Below, piece by piece: positions 35,291 through 48,600 of a stretch of DNA of 64,000 nucleotides (positions are counted from its first letter, which is position 1; each line of letters starts with the position of its first letter). The notes under the pieces were generated by a model. The model ran no database searches, was not told the origin of the DNA, and saw only the letters and a list, made by a program, of their open reading frames with translations. The stretch comes from Anthopleura xanthogrammica (lineage: Eukaryota; Cnidaria; Anthozoa; Actiniaria; Actiniidae), in contig OZ025206.1 in the NCBI GenBank assembly GCA_964019055.1, positions 16,899,291 through 16,963,290 on the forward strand, given 5' to 3'. Made by a program: the position numbers and the translations under genes.

Positions 35291-36949
35291 AGTTTATTAT
35301 TTTTATTCGACTTGCTTTACTAGTATTTAGTTGCGACGGTGCGACGGTGATTGGGCAATTTGCTATCGTAAAGGTTTATGTAATCAAAATACTGTAAGCT
35401 GAAATCGCACCAGACAAAGAGCGGGTCTCCCACTAAGTTATTTTTTTGAATTTTGCTAAGAACACCATTTCGTCATTTACTATTCCTTCCTACTCATCGT
35501 AAAATCAAAATTAAGTTTTAAATAAAAAAAAACTAATTTAGAATAAAAAGCTTTTTATCGATGCTCTTTCTTGTTGAAATTTAGTTTTGCATTCGATGGA
35601 AACTGCTGTTTTTGAAGACCACAGGGTTAGCTTTGCAGTTATAAGTCAGCTATTCAAAGACACCATTAAAAGTCCGTGGGATTGGTATTATTCAGTTTGC
35701 ACATTCTTTACGTTAAAATTGGCTGTTGCTAATGATTTGTAAAAGTCAACTGTAACGTAAAGAAAGTTGAATCATTATTGAATAATAATTTAAATGTTTT
35801 GAAATCCCAGTGGTCTTCAGACACAGTGGTTTGCATCAAATGTGAAACTGGTGTACTCCCGACAATCTCAACTTCTGAGTCGGGTCTTATTAACGCATTT
35901 TTCAGGTTTTTTTCCGGCTTTCGCTAGTGTGACATTTATTAGCATTATTCTATTGTTTAGTATGTTCACTTGTTTAATATTTTCAAGTTTATAAGTTCCG
36001 AGGTGTGAATAGCAATCATTTCCATGCTTTTGCTAAGCTAGCTCTGGCCAGCTTAGTTTCTTGCTGTACTTGTGCGAGAATGGTCGGCGTGTTTCGGCGA
36101 ACCCGATGTGTATTTATTCTACTATATCACAAAACCTAGCGAAGATTAGAACTCTATGTTTACTGGACGACAACATGGATTCACTTGAAGGTCAGTAATC
36201 TCAATTCATGGCCTTTGTTTATCCAAAACCTTTCGCACTTTTTGGCGTAAAAGGTACGTTTATCGTTTATGTATTTTGTACTTTATAGGGCACTATGTTT
36301 GCCGTGTGTGCTTAAGACCATTCGCCTCATATCAGTACTGAATTCTCCTGGACTTGTGCAGATTATTGATCACTAGGGGAGACAGAACAGAGTAGCAACA
36401 AGAATTCATGGTCTCTTAGAACAGAATAACAGTTGTTTGGTGTGAAGATGTGATTCAAGACTAAGGTACAAAACCCCCATCGTTCCTCGACATTAATCGG
36501 TTGATGTTTAACGTTCTCTCATTCTTCCTTTCCTTCGCTCATTTTAAACTCCGTGTTATCTTTACTGATGTGTTGAACGATAATTAAGCAAATAACATGT
36601 GCCATTTTAAAAAGGCGTTTATTTAAAAGAAAATTTCTTACCAAAAACAATTGTATTTACGACTGCGTAAATCAGAATTACAAATATCGAGGCTGGGCTC
36701 CCTGTGGATTATTTGGCTTTGGAACACAAAAACATCCCAAAATGCATTGCGTAGAGATGAATCAATGTACAAGAGTGAAGAGATTCCTATACACAATATT
36801 GCTGGTTTTCAATCATTTCCAAGAGACTGAAAAAACAAAAGACACGACGGCCATATTGGTTGATGTAACAAAAGAGAGTGATTACAAATCTTTTGTAAAG
36901 TTCAACCAAGATGGCGGCTATGACTATAATGATTCTTATTTCTGCTAAG
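35291..36949. other. intergenic, no gene seen
   Basis: Apart from one copy of a dispersed repeat at 36794-36925, nothing is recognisable. The plus-strand frames that overlap the following gene are its shadows. Confidence 0.6.
36794..36925 (+). repeat. dispersed repeat, copy 1 (partner 46881-47006)
   Basis: ATTGCTGGTTTTCAATCATT, GATTACAAATCTTTTGTAAA and CAACCAAGATGGCGGCTATG are shared with 46881-47006 in the same orientation. The shared frame can be read as [13 protein letters not shown] in both, but stops and indels elsewhere argue against a gene. Confidence 0.7.
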
Positions 36950-38449
36950 TCATGCTTTAGAACCAAATTTTTCTCTCAAATAATTAAAAACGACCTGCGC
37001 TTTCATCATGTTTACCCCAAACCCATAATGAGTACCATCAAAGCTGTGTACCCCCCGGGTCATGTTAAACGTGTCCAATACTGTTATATTAAACCTACTG
37101 CAATAATCGGTCAGTTTTGTATTGTATGCGAGTATTGCATGGTTCCCTTGTCGTTGATAGAACGAACGCGGCTTCAGGGGTCCAGCAGAATGGGTGGTCA
37201 GCCATATGAGGTGTGGCCACCCGTTGCGTGACTTAGACAAGAGTTTTACGATTGGTTCAAGATACGATTCGATAACCAAACTATCATTAAAACTGTTATG
37301 TATACCTATGCCGAGGAACACCACAGATCCTCGTCTCGAGAGCTGGCGTTTGATCATTGTAAGTGCCACAGGTGCATGCTTGATGTTGTAAGCCTCGATA
37401 AAGTCTAATTTAAACCGAAGTGGATTTGCTTGGGGACAAAAGGTCGGATGGATTGATATGTCCTTCCATCTCATCGCTATATGCACATGACACATGCTGT
37501 CGATGAATTGACTGTCTCCTCGACAGAATTTCTTGAATTGCGACGGCGTTCTTTTTTTGAGTGCTCCGTGTTTGAAATCATTTGTCAAAATTAACATCAC
37601 AGATGAGAATAAATGTCGCACCAGCGAGTCTCCCATGAATGTGATGTATGACATGTGGTCATTAATGAGCGCACATGCTCCAGTTTGTGAAAAGTTGTTT
37701 ACTAAGCAGCCACTTTTGGGTTTCCAATCCGAAAGCTCCGCTGGAAGATAATTTCTAAAATCAATGCAATTCTTGCAATCACAAAAACTGGTCCCGATTC
37801 CACACCATCCCTTGACGCCATCACAGCAGGGTGCGTCTGTCTGGGGATCACACTGTCCTTGAATATCAAATATAACAGACCCAGACGAGTTGATGTAATT
37901 GGGTCTCGGTAAGGGGAATTTCCAGCCACACCGCAGATCACCATGCCACAGCGTCCTGGGCCAACCTTTACGTTGACGAAGAATCATGTCCAGTTGTCTA
38001 CGAGCTTCCAAGGCAGTTGTTGACGTGTGTGGCCTTAGTATCCAAGTGCCTTGAGTAGCAGAACTGAGAACGTCTTTACATATTCTTTGGTTGGATTTTA
38101 TTGGCGGTTTAGCATCGAGTTGGCGACGTCCGTAGTGTATCAATGAGCATGCGTAGTACAGGTACATGAAGGTTGCCACAGTAACGAAAACGATGCAAAG
38201 TTGTTTGTACACATTGAAGAAAAATCCTGAAAATGAAAAGATGAACGCGTTGTAAAGATCTAAAACCAAAAGAGCATCATGCCATCACTTCTTGTATTCA
38301 CATTTATAAAAGATAAACATTCCTTACAAAGCAAGTCAAACTCGTTCATACGCTAGCTAATTCAAATCTTGAATTTGTAGCACATTTTTGAAAATTTATT
38401 TAAAAAAATATTTTTTTAGTCAACTCTTTTTTTTACCTTGCAAAGACAT
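36950..38449 (-). CDS. type II membrane protein with PC-esterase (SGNH/GDSL-like) domain
   Basis: The best model has two exons: 38437-38449 (ATG TCT TTG CAA G) with a donor at GTAAAA, then 36950-38226 after the acceptor TTTTCATTTTCAG. This gives 429 residues. If the intron is retained, an in-frame ATG at 38269 would add ten residues. A short N-terminus precedes one membrane anchor at about 9-32 (VFVTVATFMYLYYACSL), so the rest should lie in the Golgi lumen or outside. A cysteine-rich segment at about 130-158 (QCDPQTDAPCC to CDCKNC) is followed by the SGNH block I motif FMGDSLVRH, with the candidate nucleophile Ser at about 205. The matching DxxH (DGTHYG, Asp about 401, His about 404) lies near the end, and GIGIH may supply another block. 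This layout fits the PC-esterase/Cas1p/NXPE-like group that acts on glycans. The substrate is not predictable. All catalytic landmarks are present. Confidence 0.8.
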
Positions 38450-39997
38450 CCCCCAAACGTATTCAATTCTACTGTGTCTGAGAAGCGGCAAAGCAAACAC
38501 TTGTTGAATGACCAGCGGTGAAAATCATCGAGGTTGACAGGGCAGTAGAGAACATGTCGTTCCTTCCATCCATAACCAATCTGACTACTCAAAACCAAAC
38601 AGATATTTACTTATATCTCAGTCGAATAAGATACTTTAACGGATCTTTTTTTATAAAAATGACTTGCATTCTTCTTTAGTCTTAATAACAATCATTTCCA
38701 TCCCATCGTGTTCATATTTCATCGTGAAACTACCAGCTTTCTTTTCTTCAGCTATAATTGTCGTGCCAATTTGGTCTTCAAATATCAACAGTTGGTACTC
38801 TTTTCTTTAGGACTTCGACATTAGACCGTTTGGTTTTCAATTATGTCTAGTGTAGTGATACTTTAGGACAATCTATTTCACAAAAAATATAAAAATCCCA
38901 AACCGATGATACGATTAGAAAGTCGCAGTTTGAAACCAGTCGAGTTGTGTGTGGTAAAAATACGACACAAGCTAACGGGTCGTGAATAATTCATTAATTC
39001 ATGTGTTCAATTGTGTAAAGACAATGAACACTTGCTATTATGTGACAGGGTGTCATTTTAACACCTACTGACAGCTTTTTATACCTTGCTAAAACAGATT
39101 AAATTAGTAATATGAGGTGAGGATTCAATATAGATATATCTTGGATGTAAAAAAGTGTATAGACTACTGTGGTTGGTTGATACGGAGTCGAACTTGTTGA
39201 TATATGACACACAGGTATTCTACGGGTTTCTTTCGGGTACCTGACAATCATGGTTGTCTATACTGGTCTTCAACACTTTTCTAGGTTACCTAATTATATT
39301 TGTGTGTTTATTTTTGGCATTCAATGCAATGTATACATAATTCAAAAGTCAGTTGCAAAAGCAAAATAGCTTAACCACAACTGCAATGTATTGTCGATCT
39401 CAATATTCTAGCATCCAAAATCATCTGGTTTCCTTCGCCAAATATTTTTACAAAATTCCTAAACATAAACAAAATTGCCTGAAATTTGAGATAGGGCTTT
39501 AGATCATTTAATATGGCGGTCCTTGTGTTCCCCATGGCTCTGAAAGGGTCCGGATCCTAGAAACTATCCTCTTTACACAAAAATCTAACTAAAACTGAAT
39601 TTTGAAACGGTTTCAGTCCTATATATATATAGCTCTTATTAACCGAGTTCGAGGTCCGTACCGTAAATTATGGACCGCAAATTGACCAATCATAGCGCGA
39701 GAAATTCTCTTGCCATATAATAACTAAATTTAGTAACTTTTCTTTAACCCCATTTTGAATGTATGCAGATTATCTTACTTTCCTTTTTTATTTTATTCTC
39801 TTCCTTTTATTTATTGAATTTAAGACATCTATTTCAGAAGTTTTTTTCATGGGTACTCCTTCCTTCATGTTCTTCCTCGTGACACAAACTTTAATTTGAA
39901 TATATGAAGTTTTGTAATGATTAATAAGGTACACACTTTTTTTATTAAATTTGTGATCATCCTTTAATTTTTCCCATCCCAACTTCTTGGAGACCAT

Positions 39998-40143
39998 AGA
40001 CCTTTTCTAAATTCGAAAAACAGAATGCATTATGGTCTAGCTTGGGTAAAAACATCTTTTGTTCATCATGCCTTATATAGTGTTTTTTGTACCCAAGCTA
40101 GACCACAATGGATCCTGTTTTTCGAACTCAGAAAAAGCCTAGT
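39998..40143. mobile_element. short palindromic MITE
   Basis: The left arm TTCGAAAAACAGAATGCATT with TGGTCTAGCTTGGGTA faces the right arm TACCCAAGCTAGACCA with CCTGTTTTTCGAA. Outer ends TAGACCTTTTCTAA and AGAAAAAGCCTAGT also pair. It is about 146 bp with a loop near 40060-40090. Confidence 0.75.
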
Positions 40144-41740
40144 ACAAGGAAGCTGCCACTCAAATAAGGCCAGGGATGCACCTTATAGTTATTTGGCTAT
40201 ATGTCCCAGAAAAGCCCAAACGACACGTGACCATGACGTCACGGTTTTTAATTTCCAGTATCAGAAATTATTTCCCCCGTCAAATTTTATGAGTAATGAG
40301 AAGAACACGTCAAAGCGTAATATTCATATTTGTATTATCTAAAAATTATTCAATTTTCTTTAATATCATTCCAATATTTTCCCCCATCAAACTTTTTCAA
40401 ATGTAAAAAAGTAAAATACATAAATTTCAAAGTTAAATTTTTATAAATGAAACACCATTGTCGTCCTATTCCTTTACTCTACGTTCATTCACAGTCTTGT
40501 TTTTACTCCTCATGGGTTTCCTGTGTTTTCCGCATATAGTCAATAAACCACCTGTAGCTTGGCAATCCATCTTTTTTAAAGTAAATGTGAACGTATTTGA
40601 CACTTGACACCTTGAGCCATCTTTATGTCCAAGCTAATGTAATCTAGAATCGAAGAGCTATGAATCTAAAAGAGAGAGGATCGCGGGTTAGTCTCGTGGG
40701 TAAAACACATGCAAGACACGTGCTCAGTCAGCTGTGATTGGCTCATTTTTTCCAGTTCATATCCATGCAAACTTTAGGACGTGGTTGGTAAAGTCAAGAG
40801 TGAGTATAAAAGAAAGACCACAGGAAGACCAAAGCATGAAGGAGTGAATTCTTTACCAAGCCCAGAGTACGTAAAGGATGGAAGTTAGCACATCTCAGTC
40901 GACATAAGTAACAAGTCAAAAACCATTTTGTCTTTTCGTCATGAAATGTCAAGATATATTTGCTCCGTCAGTCACAATATTTTAAGAAATTAAAGGTTTT
41001 CAAAGATGGGACAAAAGGACTTTGTTCATTTGGAGTTCCCCGGTAATGAATAGAGGACAACTTTGTTATATATCTGATTTAAGTGAATGGATCATCTCGT
41101 CATCATGCTTCATGCTTGGTGACGCTGGTTTTAGGTGTTTATACTTTGGACTGAAATGTTATATTTTACTTGCTGAACGCTCTTATACAGCGCTTATATC
41201 GTATCTTCATGCATTTAACCAGCCATGGTAGTATATAGTTGATGGTGTATCATGCTCACATGCATTCCTATCTCATTTTCACGTGCATTGCAACATCCAT
41301 ACTAGCAGATGCAGCAAGATCCAAAGTGCAAACATTTCTGTTCAATGCAATCATTTATGCTGTCATGATATAATAGGCGTTAAGTGAGTTCTGCTGCCAC
41401 GAGGGCTTCGTCTACCGAATGTTGATTCATCTTGATTCAAGTCCTGGAGATTTGAAGTAGAGTTCTTACTGCACACACTAAGAGTAGATCCCGTCCGACC
41501 ATCTGCAGAGGGTAGGGCATGAATGCCAACAGTGAAAAATAATGAGAGTTAGAAGAAATATTAGACGTACGTGAATGGAATAGATAAAAGAATAACAAGC
41601 ATTACAGTTATCATTACAAGGTATCAATGAAACTTAGACAAGAAGTATATATAGCAAAGGCATGCAGGCAGTTCTAAACTGAACTGGGTGGTGTTACTTT
41701 TACCCCCCCCCCCCCCCTCAACGCAAAAAAGATTCGAAAT

Positions 41741-42016
41741 CTAAAGGTGTGTAAATACGATCAACAAAATCGTGCAACTTGTCGCGCAACATTGTTGCGT
41801 TGCAAGTTGCAGAGTGAATGTCGCTCGTATTACCACCACGAGCCCAACAACTTCTCATTGTTACAGAGAGTAGAAAGAGCTTCACCATGTGCCACAAAGT
41901 TGCGCAGCAACATTTTGCTGTTGTAGTACGAGCAGCATTCACTCTGCAACTTGCAACGCAACAATGTTGCGCGACAAGTTGCCACGATTTTGTCGCTCGT
42001 ATTTACGCGCCTTTAG
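41741..42016. mobile_element. long-arm palindromic MITE of the TTGCGCGACAAG family
   Basis: The termini CTAAAGGTGTGTAAATACGA and TCGTATTTACGCGCCTTTAG pair. The arms run about 95 bp, including CAAAATCGTGCAACTTGTCG and GCAACATTGTTGCG and their complements. The loop, about 41840-41925, reads CCACGAGCCCAACAAC onwards. It is related to 11615-11854. No coding capacity. Confidence 0.8.
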
Positions 42017-42605
42017 CAATGGGAAAAAAATTTAGTTTTCATTTTGGATATCCTTTATCTTAGTACTATTTAAAAATGATCCTCTGTGTCGTGTTTGCCC
42101 TGCTGTCAGGGTGACTGACTGACTTTATAATTAAAATGATGTACGATATGGTATGCAACCAAGGTCAATTTCCAACCCACCAACAATGCAAGCCAACCAA
42201 TACAACACAAGGTTGTGTGCCAAAATGGATTATCCAAAATGATAAGCTTTTCAAAACAATTAAGTAATTTAAACTGAATAAGTAAGAAAAATTGTTCACC
42301 AAAGTGGCGTTCATACCAATACCCAGGTCCATAGGCCCTATAGAGGACTGACTGATCACTTTATATAAAACCAGTTACGAGAATAAAAGTTAAGCAATTT
42401 TTTTTACGTATTTCAATCCAAAATCATGCCTTTACTTCCGCTCAGGAATCTTCTAGAACGGAGGTCCAAAATACTGCCAGAAGTCTGTCGGACGACTGAC
42501 AATTTCAAACATGCAACCTTCACTCTCTGTCACTCAGTTTGTCCAATCAAAGAATTCCTTTCTAAATATATAGCCTCAATATCAAGGAATCTAGAATATT
42601 CCTTT

Positions 42606-45600
42606 TTAATATTCCGTGTGTTGATGTAGAAAACCATTAGCCAACTTTACTAGCTCACCTTTGTTAATTACTTGGAACTGTTCCTTCCATTTCTTTCTAT
42701 TATTAGCCAAGGGTTTTGCCCAAGGGTGAACTCGTGACATGTCGATATTAGTCTGGGTGGAGTTTTCTTCTAGGAACACCTCCAGCGCCTCGCTGCATAC
42801 CTCAAAGGCGGGTGACACTATTACATCAATAAACCCTGATATGATAGAGGATGAAGTTTGTTTCAGTGTTAAACAAAGCTCGAAAACATATTTTTCTAAT
42901 TCATTCAGGAAAATGTCGATATCAGCATTCCCGAATTCGCCTGTCTGACCACAGAACAATAGATTCAAGGTGAGGCTGAAGTAGACAAATGCAGTAAATT
43001 TATCAGGGATTTGAAAACTGCAACTTGGACTTGAATATTTTGTTCTGTGTTCAGTCAAGTGAATTAGGAAAAGGTCTCAATTTGCGGGACTTGGGGCATC
43101 ATGTTTTCTTCATTTTAGGCTAAAATCAAAGATTCTTTGTTCGAGTCTTATCCATGTTAAAAAAACCTCCCTAAAGGCTACTGGTAAAACAAAAGATACT
43201 CAAGGGAATGACGCAAGAACTTTTCGCCAGTGTATTGCCTTGACGTATATACAAAAGTTTCCCTACCTCACACCATCTGTCACTCCCTCGCGTATTTCAT
43301 TTTAATTTAATTCAAATTGCAAATCTTATTCACATTTGGAAGAAGATAAAAGATTTATGAATCCATTGTAATCCATTGCTTACCAACTTGACTCTCGGGG
43401 ATACGAGTTAAGGAGCGATCACACAGAGGGGACACATCCAGTCCTAGTTCCATTTCCATGTCGCCCTAGAACAATGAATTAGAGGTTGAAATGGCAATTA
43501 TTCACCTACCACTAGCTGAGCTTGAAAATTGAAAGTCGAACTCCTGGCTTTCAAATTTCACTAGTGAGTTACATGTCCGACACAGTCCGACACAGTTCGA
43601 TTATATACACTGGGGCTGGGAGTTGTTGTGGTACCACGTTTTCTAACATCAACTACTGACATTTTCACGAACTGTTATCAAGGGTATTATTTAAGTAAAA
43701 TCAGAAACAATCTATATTTAATTTTCCGTCATCTCATCAGAGTTTTCACTTCTGAGATATTCTAGCTAATATTTGAGCCTTGAGGGGCATAGCAACGGTA
43801 ACTAAGGGAATCCACACGTAGCTTACGGATAACGATAGCGGCTGATAGAAAGAAAAAGACAGATAAACCAACCAGATAACGACATAATGAAATTCTGATC
43901 CGGTACAGCTTTTCCTAATAAACAATACTCAAACTTATCAATAAAAGAACCTTATGAAATGAATTTTCCAATAGACTTAAGCCATTATTACTAGAGCCTT
44001 TAAAATGCTCAGAAATTAAAGTTAGTTGTCTTTGTTCAAACAGTATTGTGGTAATTAACCAACAGCACGTGGGATACGGCTTTCAACAAATTAAACATTT
44101 GATTTCTTCGATTAATTTTCATCACGTCCACTCATAATAGAGCTTACAACAAGAGAATGAAAAGACGCATTATTATTTTTTTCATTACAGCCGATAAATA
44201 GTCGAAACAACGATTATAAGATTATCGTTTCCGTGATGGAATCTTTTGATCGACTTCTAATTCAATAATTATGAAGTGGATTTTTTTTGTTCAAATTTTT
44301 AAAAGCTTATTTAGATTAAGAAAGTAATAGCCAATGTGCATTAGCTCGAAATTCTAGCACAGCGACGTGCCATGATTAGTTAAAATGTATGTACCGTGAC
44401 CGTGGTGTACAAATACAGTGTCTCACTAGATTAGTTCAACAGATGTATCGTTATTCCTGTGCCGTTACTCCCCTGGCGCACGCTTGCCGTGCCCGTGGTA
44501 CCGGGTGTCGTGCCTGATTTCATTGCTTCTGTAGATGTCGTAAATCCTGTGCCGTGACCGTGATGCCCGCATGCCGTGCACGTGGTACTGGGGTGCTGTG
44601 CCTGATTTCATTGCTTCTGTAGATGTCGTAATTCCTGTGCTGTGACCATGATACCTGCATGCCGTGCACGTGGTACTGGGGTGCCGTGCCTGATTTCATT
44701 GCTTCTGTAGATGTCGTAATTCCTGTGCTGTGACCGTGATACCCGCATGCTGGCCCGTGGTACCGGGTGCTGTACCTGATTTCATTGCTTCTGTAGATGT
44801 CGTAATTCCTGTGCTGTGACCGTGATACCCGCATGCCGTGCACGTGGTACCGGGTGTCGTGCCTGATTTCGTAATTCCCGTGCCGTGACCGTGATACCCG
44901 CATGCTGGCACGTGGTACCGGGTGCCCTGTCTCAATAAATTGGTTCTGCAGATGTTTTCACTATACCTAACCGCGTCGTGAATGCTTACCTGAGTAAAAA
45001 ATTCTTCCATAATTCTCTGTGTCCATTGCTGGTGTATTTCCCAGTCTTTGGTTGGGTTGCTGATATCTGCCACGTGTAAGATCAACTGCAGCAATTCGCT
45101 ATTTTCTATTGGGCTGAAAAGTAAAGTCAAATGTTATCTACCAAAAACGCGAGAAAACATTGCGTGTGAAGTCAATATTTATACGCGAGATCAAATCTAC
45201 GACTAACTGAATAACCGCCAACACACAGGCATGCACTAATTGGCTTAACTAATCTTGTCAATCCTGTGCCGTGACCGTGCCATGTGACGTCATTAGTATT
45301 TCACTAACAGCCACTAAATAACTTCCCATACACATGCACACACACTGACATTGGTTCACTCCGTGCCGTGACCGACATTTTTCTCACTTTCTCCTTGTGT
45401 TAGACTATATGAACAGATGGAAGAGATATCAAAAGGTCGAGTTCTTCCTACCTTCCTCCAACTAAAGCAACTTTAGTTGTTCGTAGTTGTTCGAAGTGGG
45501 ACGTCATGTCTGTTGCTAGTACCATGTCGATCACAAGAGACCGAAGTCCACTGGTGAAAAATGAGATAAAAATTCGTTCATATCTGACTTATTAAAACGA

Positions 45601-48600
45601 CAGGGATCGGCCGCGCAAACTGAAATACGCTAATTATTGTTTACAGATTATAAAGGTGCCATGTACCCCCTGCAAGCTGGAGACATAGATATCACGCGCA
45701 AAGAGTAATATATACGTCATAGCACAGAAGGAAGTGAATCTGATACGATGAGGAGTTTGCATTGATTCTTTGTAGAGCCTACAAATCGTGGATTTCTTAC
45801 CCGACCTTTCACTATGTAATTTAAGAATTCCGCGAAATAGCACGCAATTTATCGAATCTTCTTTTCTTTATATTAAGAGGATTATTAATGCCAAATGTTG
45901 AATCCAAATAATTATCGTTCAAATCAAGGCCAGATTTAATATTTTTTTACCGCAATATAAGGATTTGAAAGAACTTTATTAATTATTAACCAATCCACTT
46001 TTAAAGGATTTTGGACTTTGATGATTTTTTTACAAAAAGCGTGATGAAATTAACGAATGGACCAGAAATAGACGCGAATGAATGGACGAAATGCCGCGAA
46101 GGCTTTGAAATGCAAATTTGTATCAAGATCCATCCTACTAGATTTTAAAATATAATCTCTTTGGTGGAGCACCGCCGGAGCCATAGGTCGCACCTAATCC
46201 CTTTCGCCCCGGGTGAAGTTTAAATTTTTCAGCAACCTAGACCTCTAGTCGGCCGAGCTTTGCGCGCAAAGTGAACGGAGGAGGACGGAGACGTCGGCAA
46301 GGAAGATGGTACAAAGTCTAATATACATGCACCATACATCGCCAACAATATCTAATAAACATATAAAGATGGGCGTCTGGAAGTCACGCTGATTACCTGT
46401 ATTGATTGTTATTTAGATTTGCTAAAATATTCCGGTCATTCTGTAAAGAGATAAAAACAAAATCCCTTATTAAGAACTCAGATTAATATAATAGTTCTTC
46501 AGTGAGTCTAAATATAAAGAGAAAGAGTCTTAATCAAATCCATACGGATCAACAACTGCTCGACAGCCCATATTGTGGTGTCATATTAGGCTATTATCAG
46601 TAACATGCGTCGAGCGTCGCATCTTTGAACTACTTCGACGCGGCGCGTTTGGAAGATAAGAAAAAGAAAACAAAATCAATATAAAATGAAAAGAAAAAGA
46701 AAAAAATGCCAAAAGGCGTCGAAGAAAATTAAACAACAGACGACAGAATGACCAAATGCATTTGCGCTATTCTGAATTGTTGTTGTTATTGCTGGTAGGT
46801 GGTGGTGGAGGTGGGTAGTGATGGTAGTAGTGGTAGCATTGTTATTGTTGTTGCGGGAGAAAACAAACAATTCTACCCCATATATTGCTGGTTTCAATCA
46901 TTTCCAAGAGAATGGAAAAAAATAGACACCGCTGCCATGTTGGCTGATATAAAAAAAAATGATTACAAATCTTTTGTAAAGTTCAACCAAGATGGCGGCT
47001 ATGACTTCACATGTGATAACCATGTGCGTCTAGGGGTCTCAAAGTAGACTTTAAAGCAAGTTAAAACTGCAACAGAATATGGCTGAAGGCCAAAAAGTAA
47101 CCGGTTTATCGTGTATTGCTCTTGGAAGGAAGAGCAGAAAAATATTATTTGACTAAATATTCATAATATCCGTCAATGATAATAACTCACATCTTGTAAT
47201 AGTTTAAAAGCCGCAGTAAGGTGATGGTTTTCAAGTACGGAGCGATCATTGTAAAGTATAGCCATTTCTGACCTGTAGATATAAGATAAAGCTTATTAGC
47301 CAAGCCATGCAGAAATGTAAGGATATAAGGATGGTATTTCTCTTGGTACTCGTAATAATCCTGCACACTACACCACGATTAAGCCTTTGGAAGGTAGATT
47401 AAAGCTAATCCGGGATTTGCTTGTAGAGACTTCAGTTGCCATGGTAACCAAACCTGGATTAGCACTAATCAGTTTAATATGAAGGACTGGGTCCAGATGC
47501 ATGACTTAATCGGCTTGAACCTTTTATCAGGTGATTATGGTCTTATACCGTCCTTTCACTTGTACCCCATTGACCTGGTGCCGGTTGACGTCACAAGTGA
47601 CATCACCTTGACCCCATACCTTCACTAAACTACTCGCAAAGCTACTGCTCTTTATTGCTCTAATGACGGGATTCCTGTGTTAGTCGCTGACAGGAAAAAG
47701 ACACTGTTTTATCTCTTGTAAAAAAGAAATGGACTGCGAACTGGATCAACTACCGTCTCAAGTAACGCAGTCGTGGAAAATCCTACCTTGAATTAGTATG
47801 AAAAGCGTTTGTAGTTCCCGTATGTTCCAAATCATGAATAATGGCAGAGAGAAGAAGGGCGAAGATTTCCAGGTCTGACAGACATTGCTAAAAACAGAGA
47901 GATCATAGTTAGCAACAGGGTTTTAGTCTTCTACGAACGAACAAAATGAGCTATGAGCTCACGTGGAGTTTTTTTTTCACTAACCGCAAGAATCGTTAAT
48001 CACATGGCGTCATGTTTATTTCCATTAGAAGCCTTTGTTTAAACCCGCGTAACCTCGTCTTGAAACGCTTGAATGTGAGGCTACGCGGGAAAAATCTATT
48101 ATTCAAGCCAACATGGCTGTCGCATGAGAAAGGCTCATATTTACAGTGAAGCTAGCAAAAAAAAGTGCGTGACACCTGTTGCAGTATATATTGAATGGGC
48201 GTTTATTTCCTCAACTCTATTGCCCGGTGAAAACAAGACATTATTGTGCTCGTGGCCACTGACGTGACACATGGTAGTATGTTATACATGAATCACTCAC
48301 CGCAAGACCAATCACGCTTAGAAAGTAGAAGACGGTATGCGTGACATCTGTGGCGTGACATTCATTGTGGTATGGGTTGCCGTTCTTTTGATAACCTTCT
48401 TCTACAGCTATCAAGAAACGGTCAAGGGTTCCAACATTCATCTAACAACAGCAGTAATAACATAGTTTAGTTGGTTAGCATCGTCAAGCTTGGCTTCTAC
48501 AGAACTTCAATTTTGTACTGACCAAAACTGAATAGACCTCTTCACCTTGGGCGTAATGTTTTCCCATTTCACACCACGTGTCATTCTCTTGAGAATAGGA

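Larger units (their letters stand above)
38450..42605. other. intergenic, no gene seen
   Basis: No frame looks like a known protein. Two inverted-repeat elements lie here (39998-40143 and 41741-42016), with a C run at about 41703-41717. A palindromic TGACGTCA is at 40234-40241. Confidence 0.6.

Noticed and set aside
36742..36948. 68-codon plus-strand frame as a gene
   Set aside because: Most of it is the dispersed repeat also found at 46881-47006.
44520..44903. Arg/His/Gly-rich frames on the minus strand next to a PDE1 exon
   Set aside because: They are generated by the 88-bp minisatellite in the intron, and the exon has a good donor before it.
44460..44935. CRISPR-like regularly spaced repeat
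   Set aside because: The units are contiguous and similar along their whole length with no unique spacers, and the host is a eukaryote.
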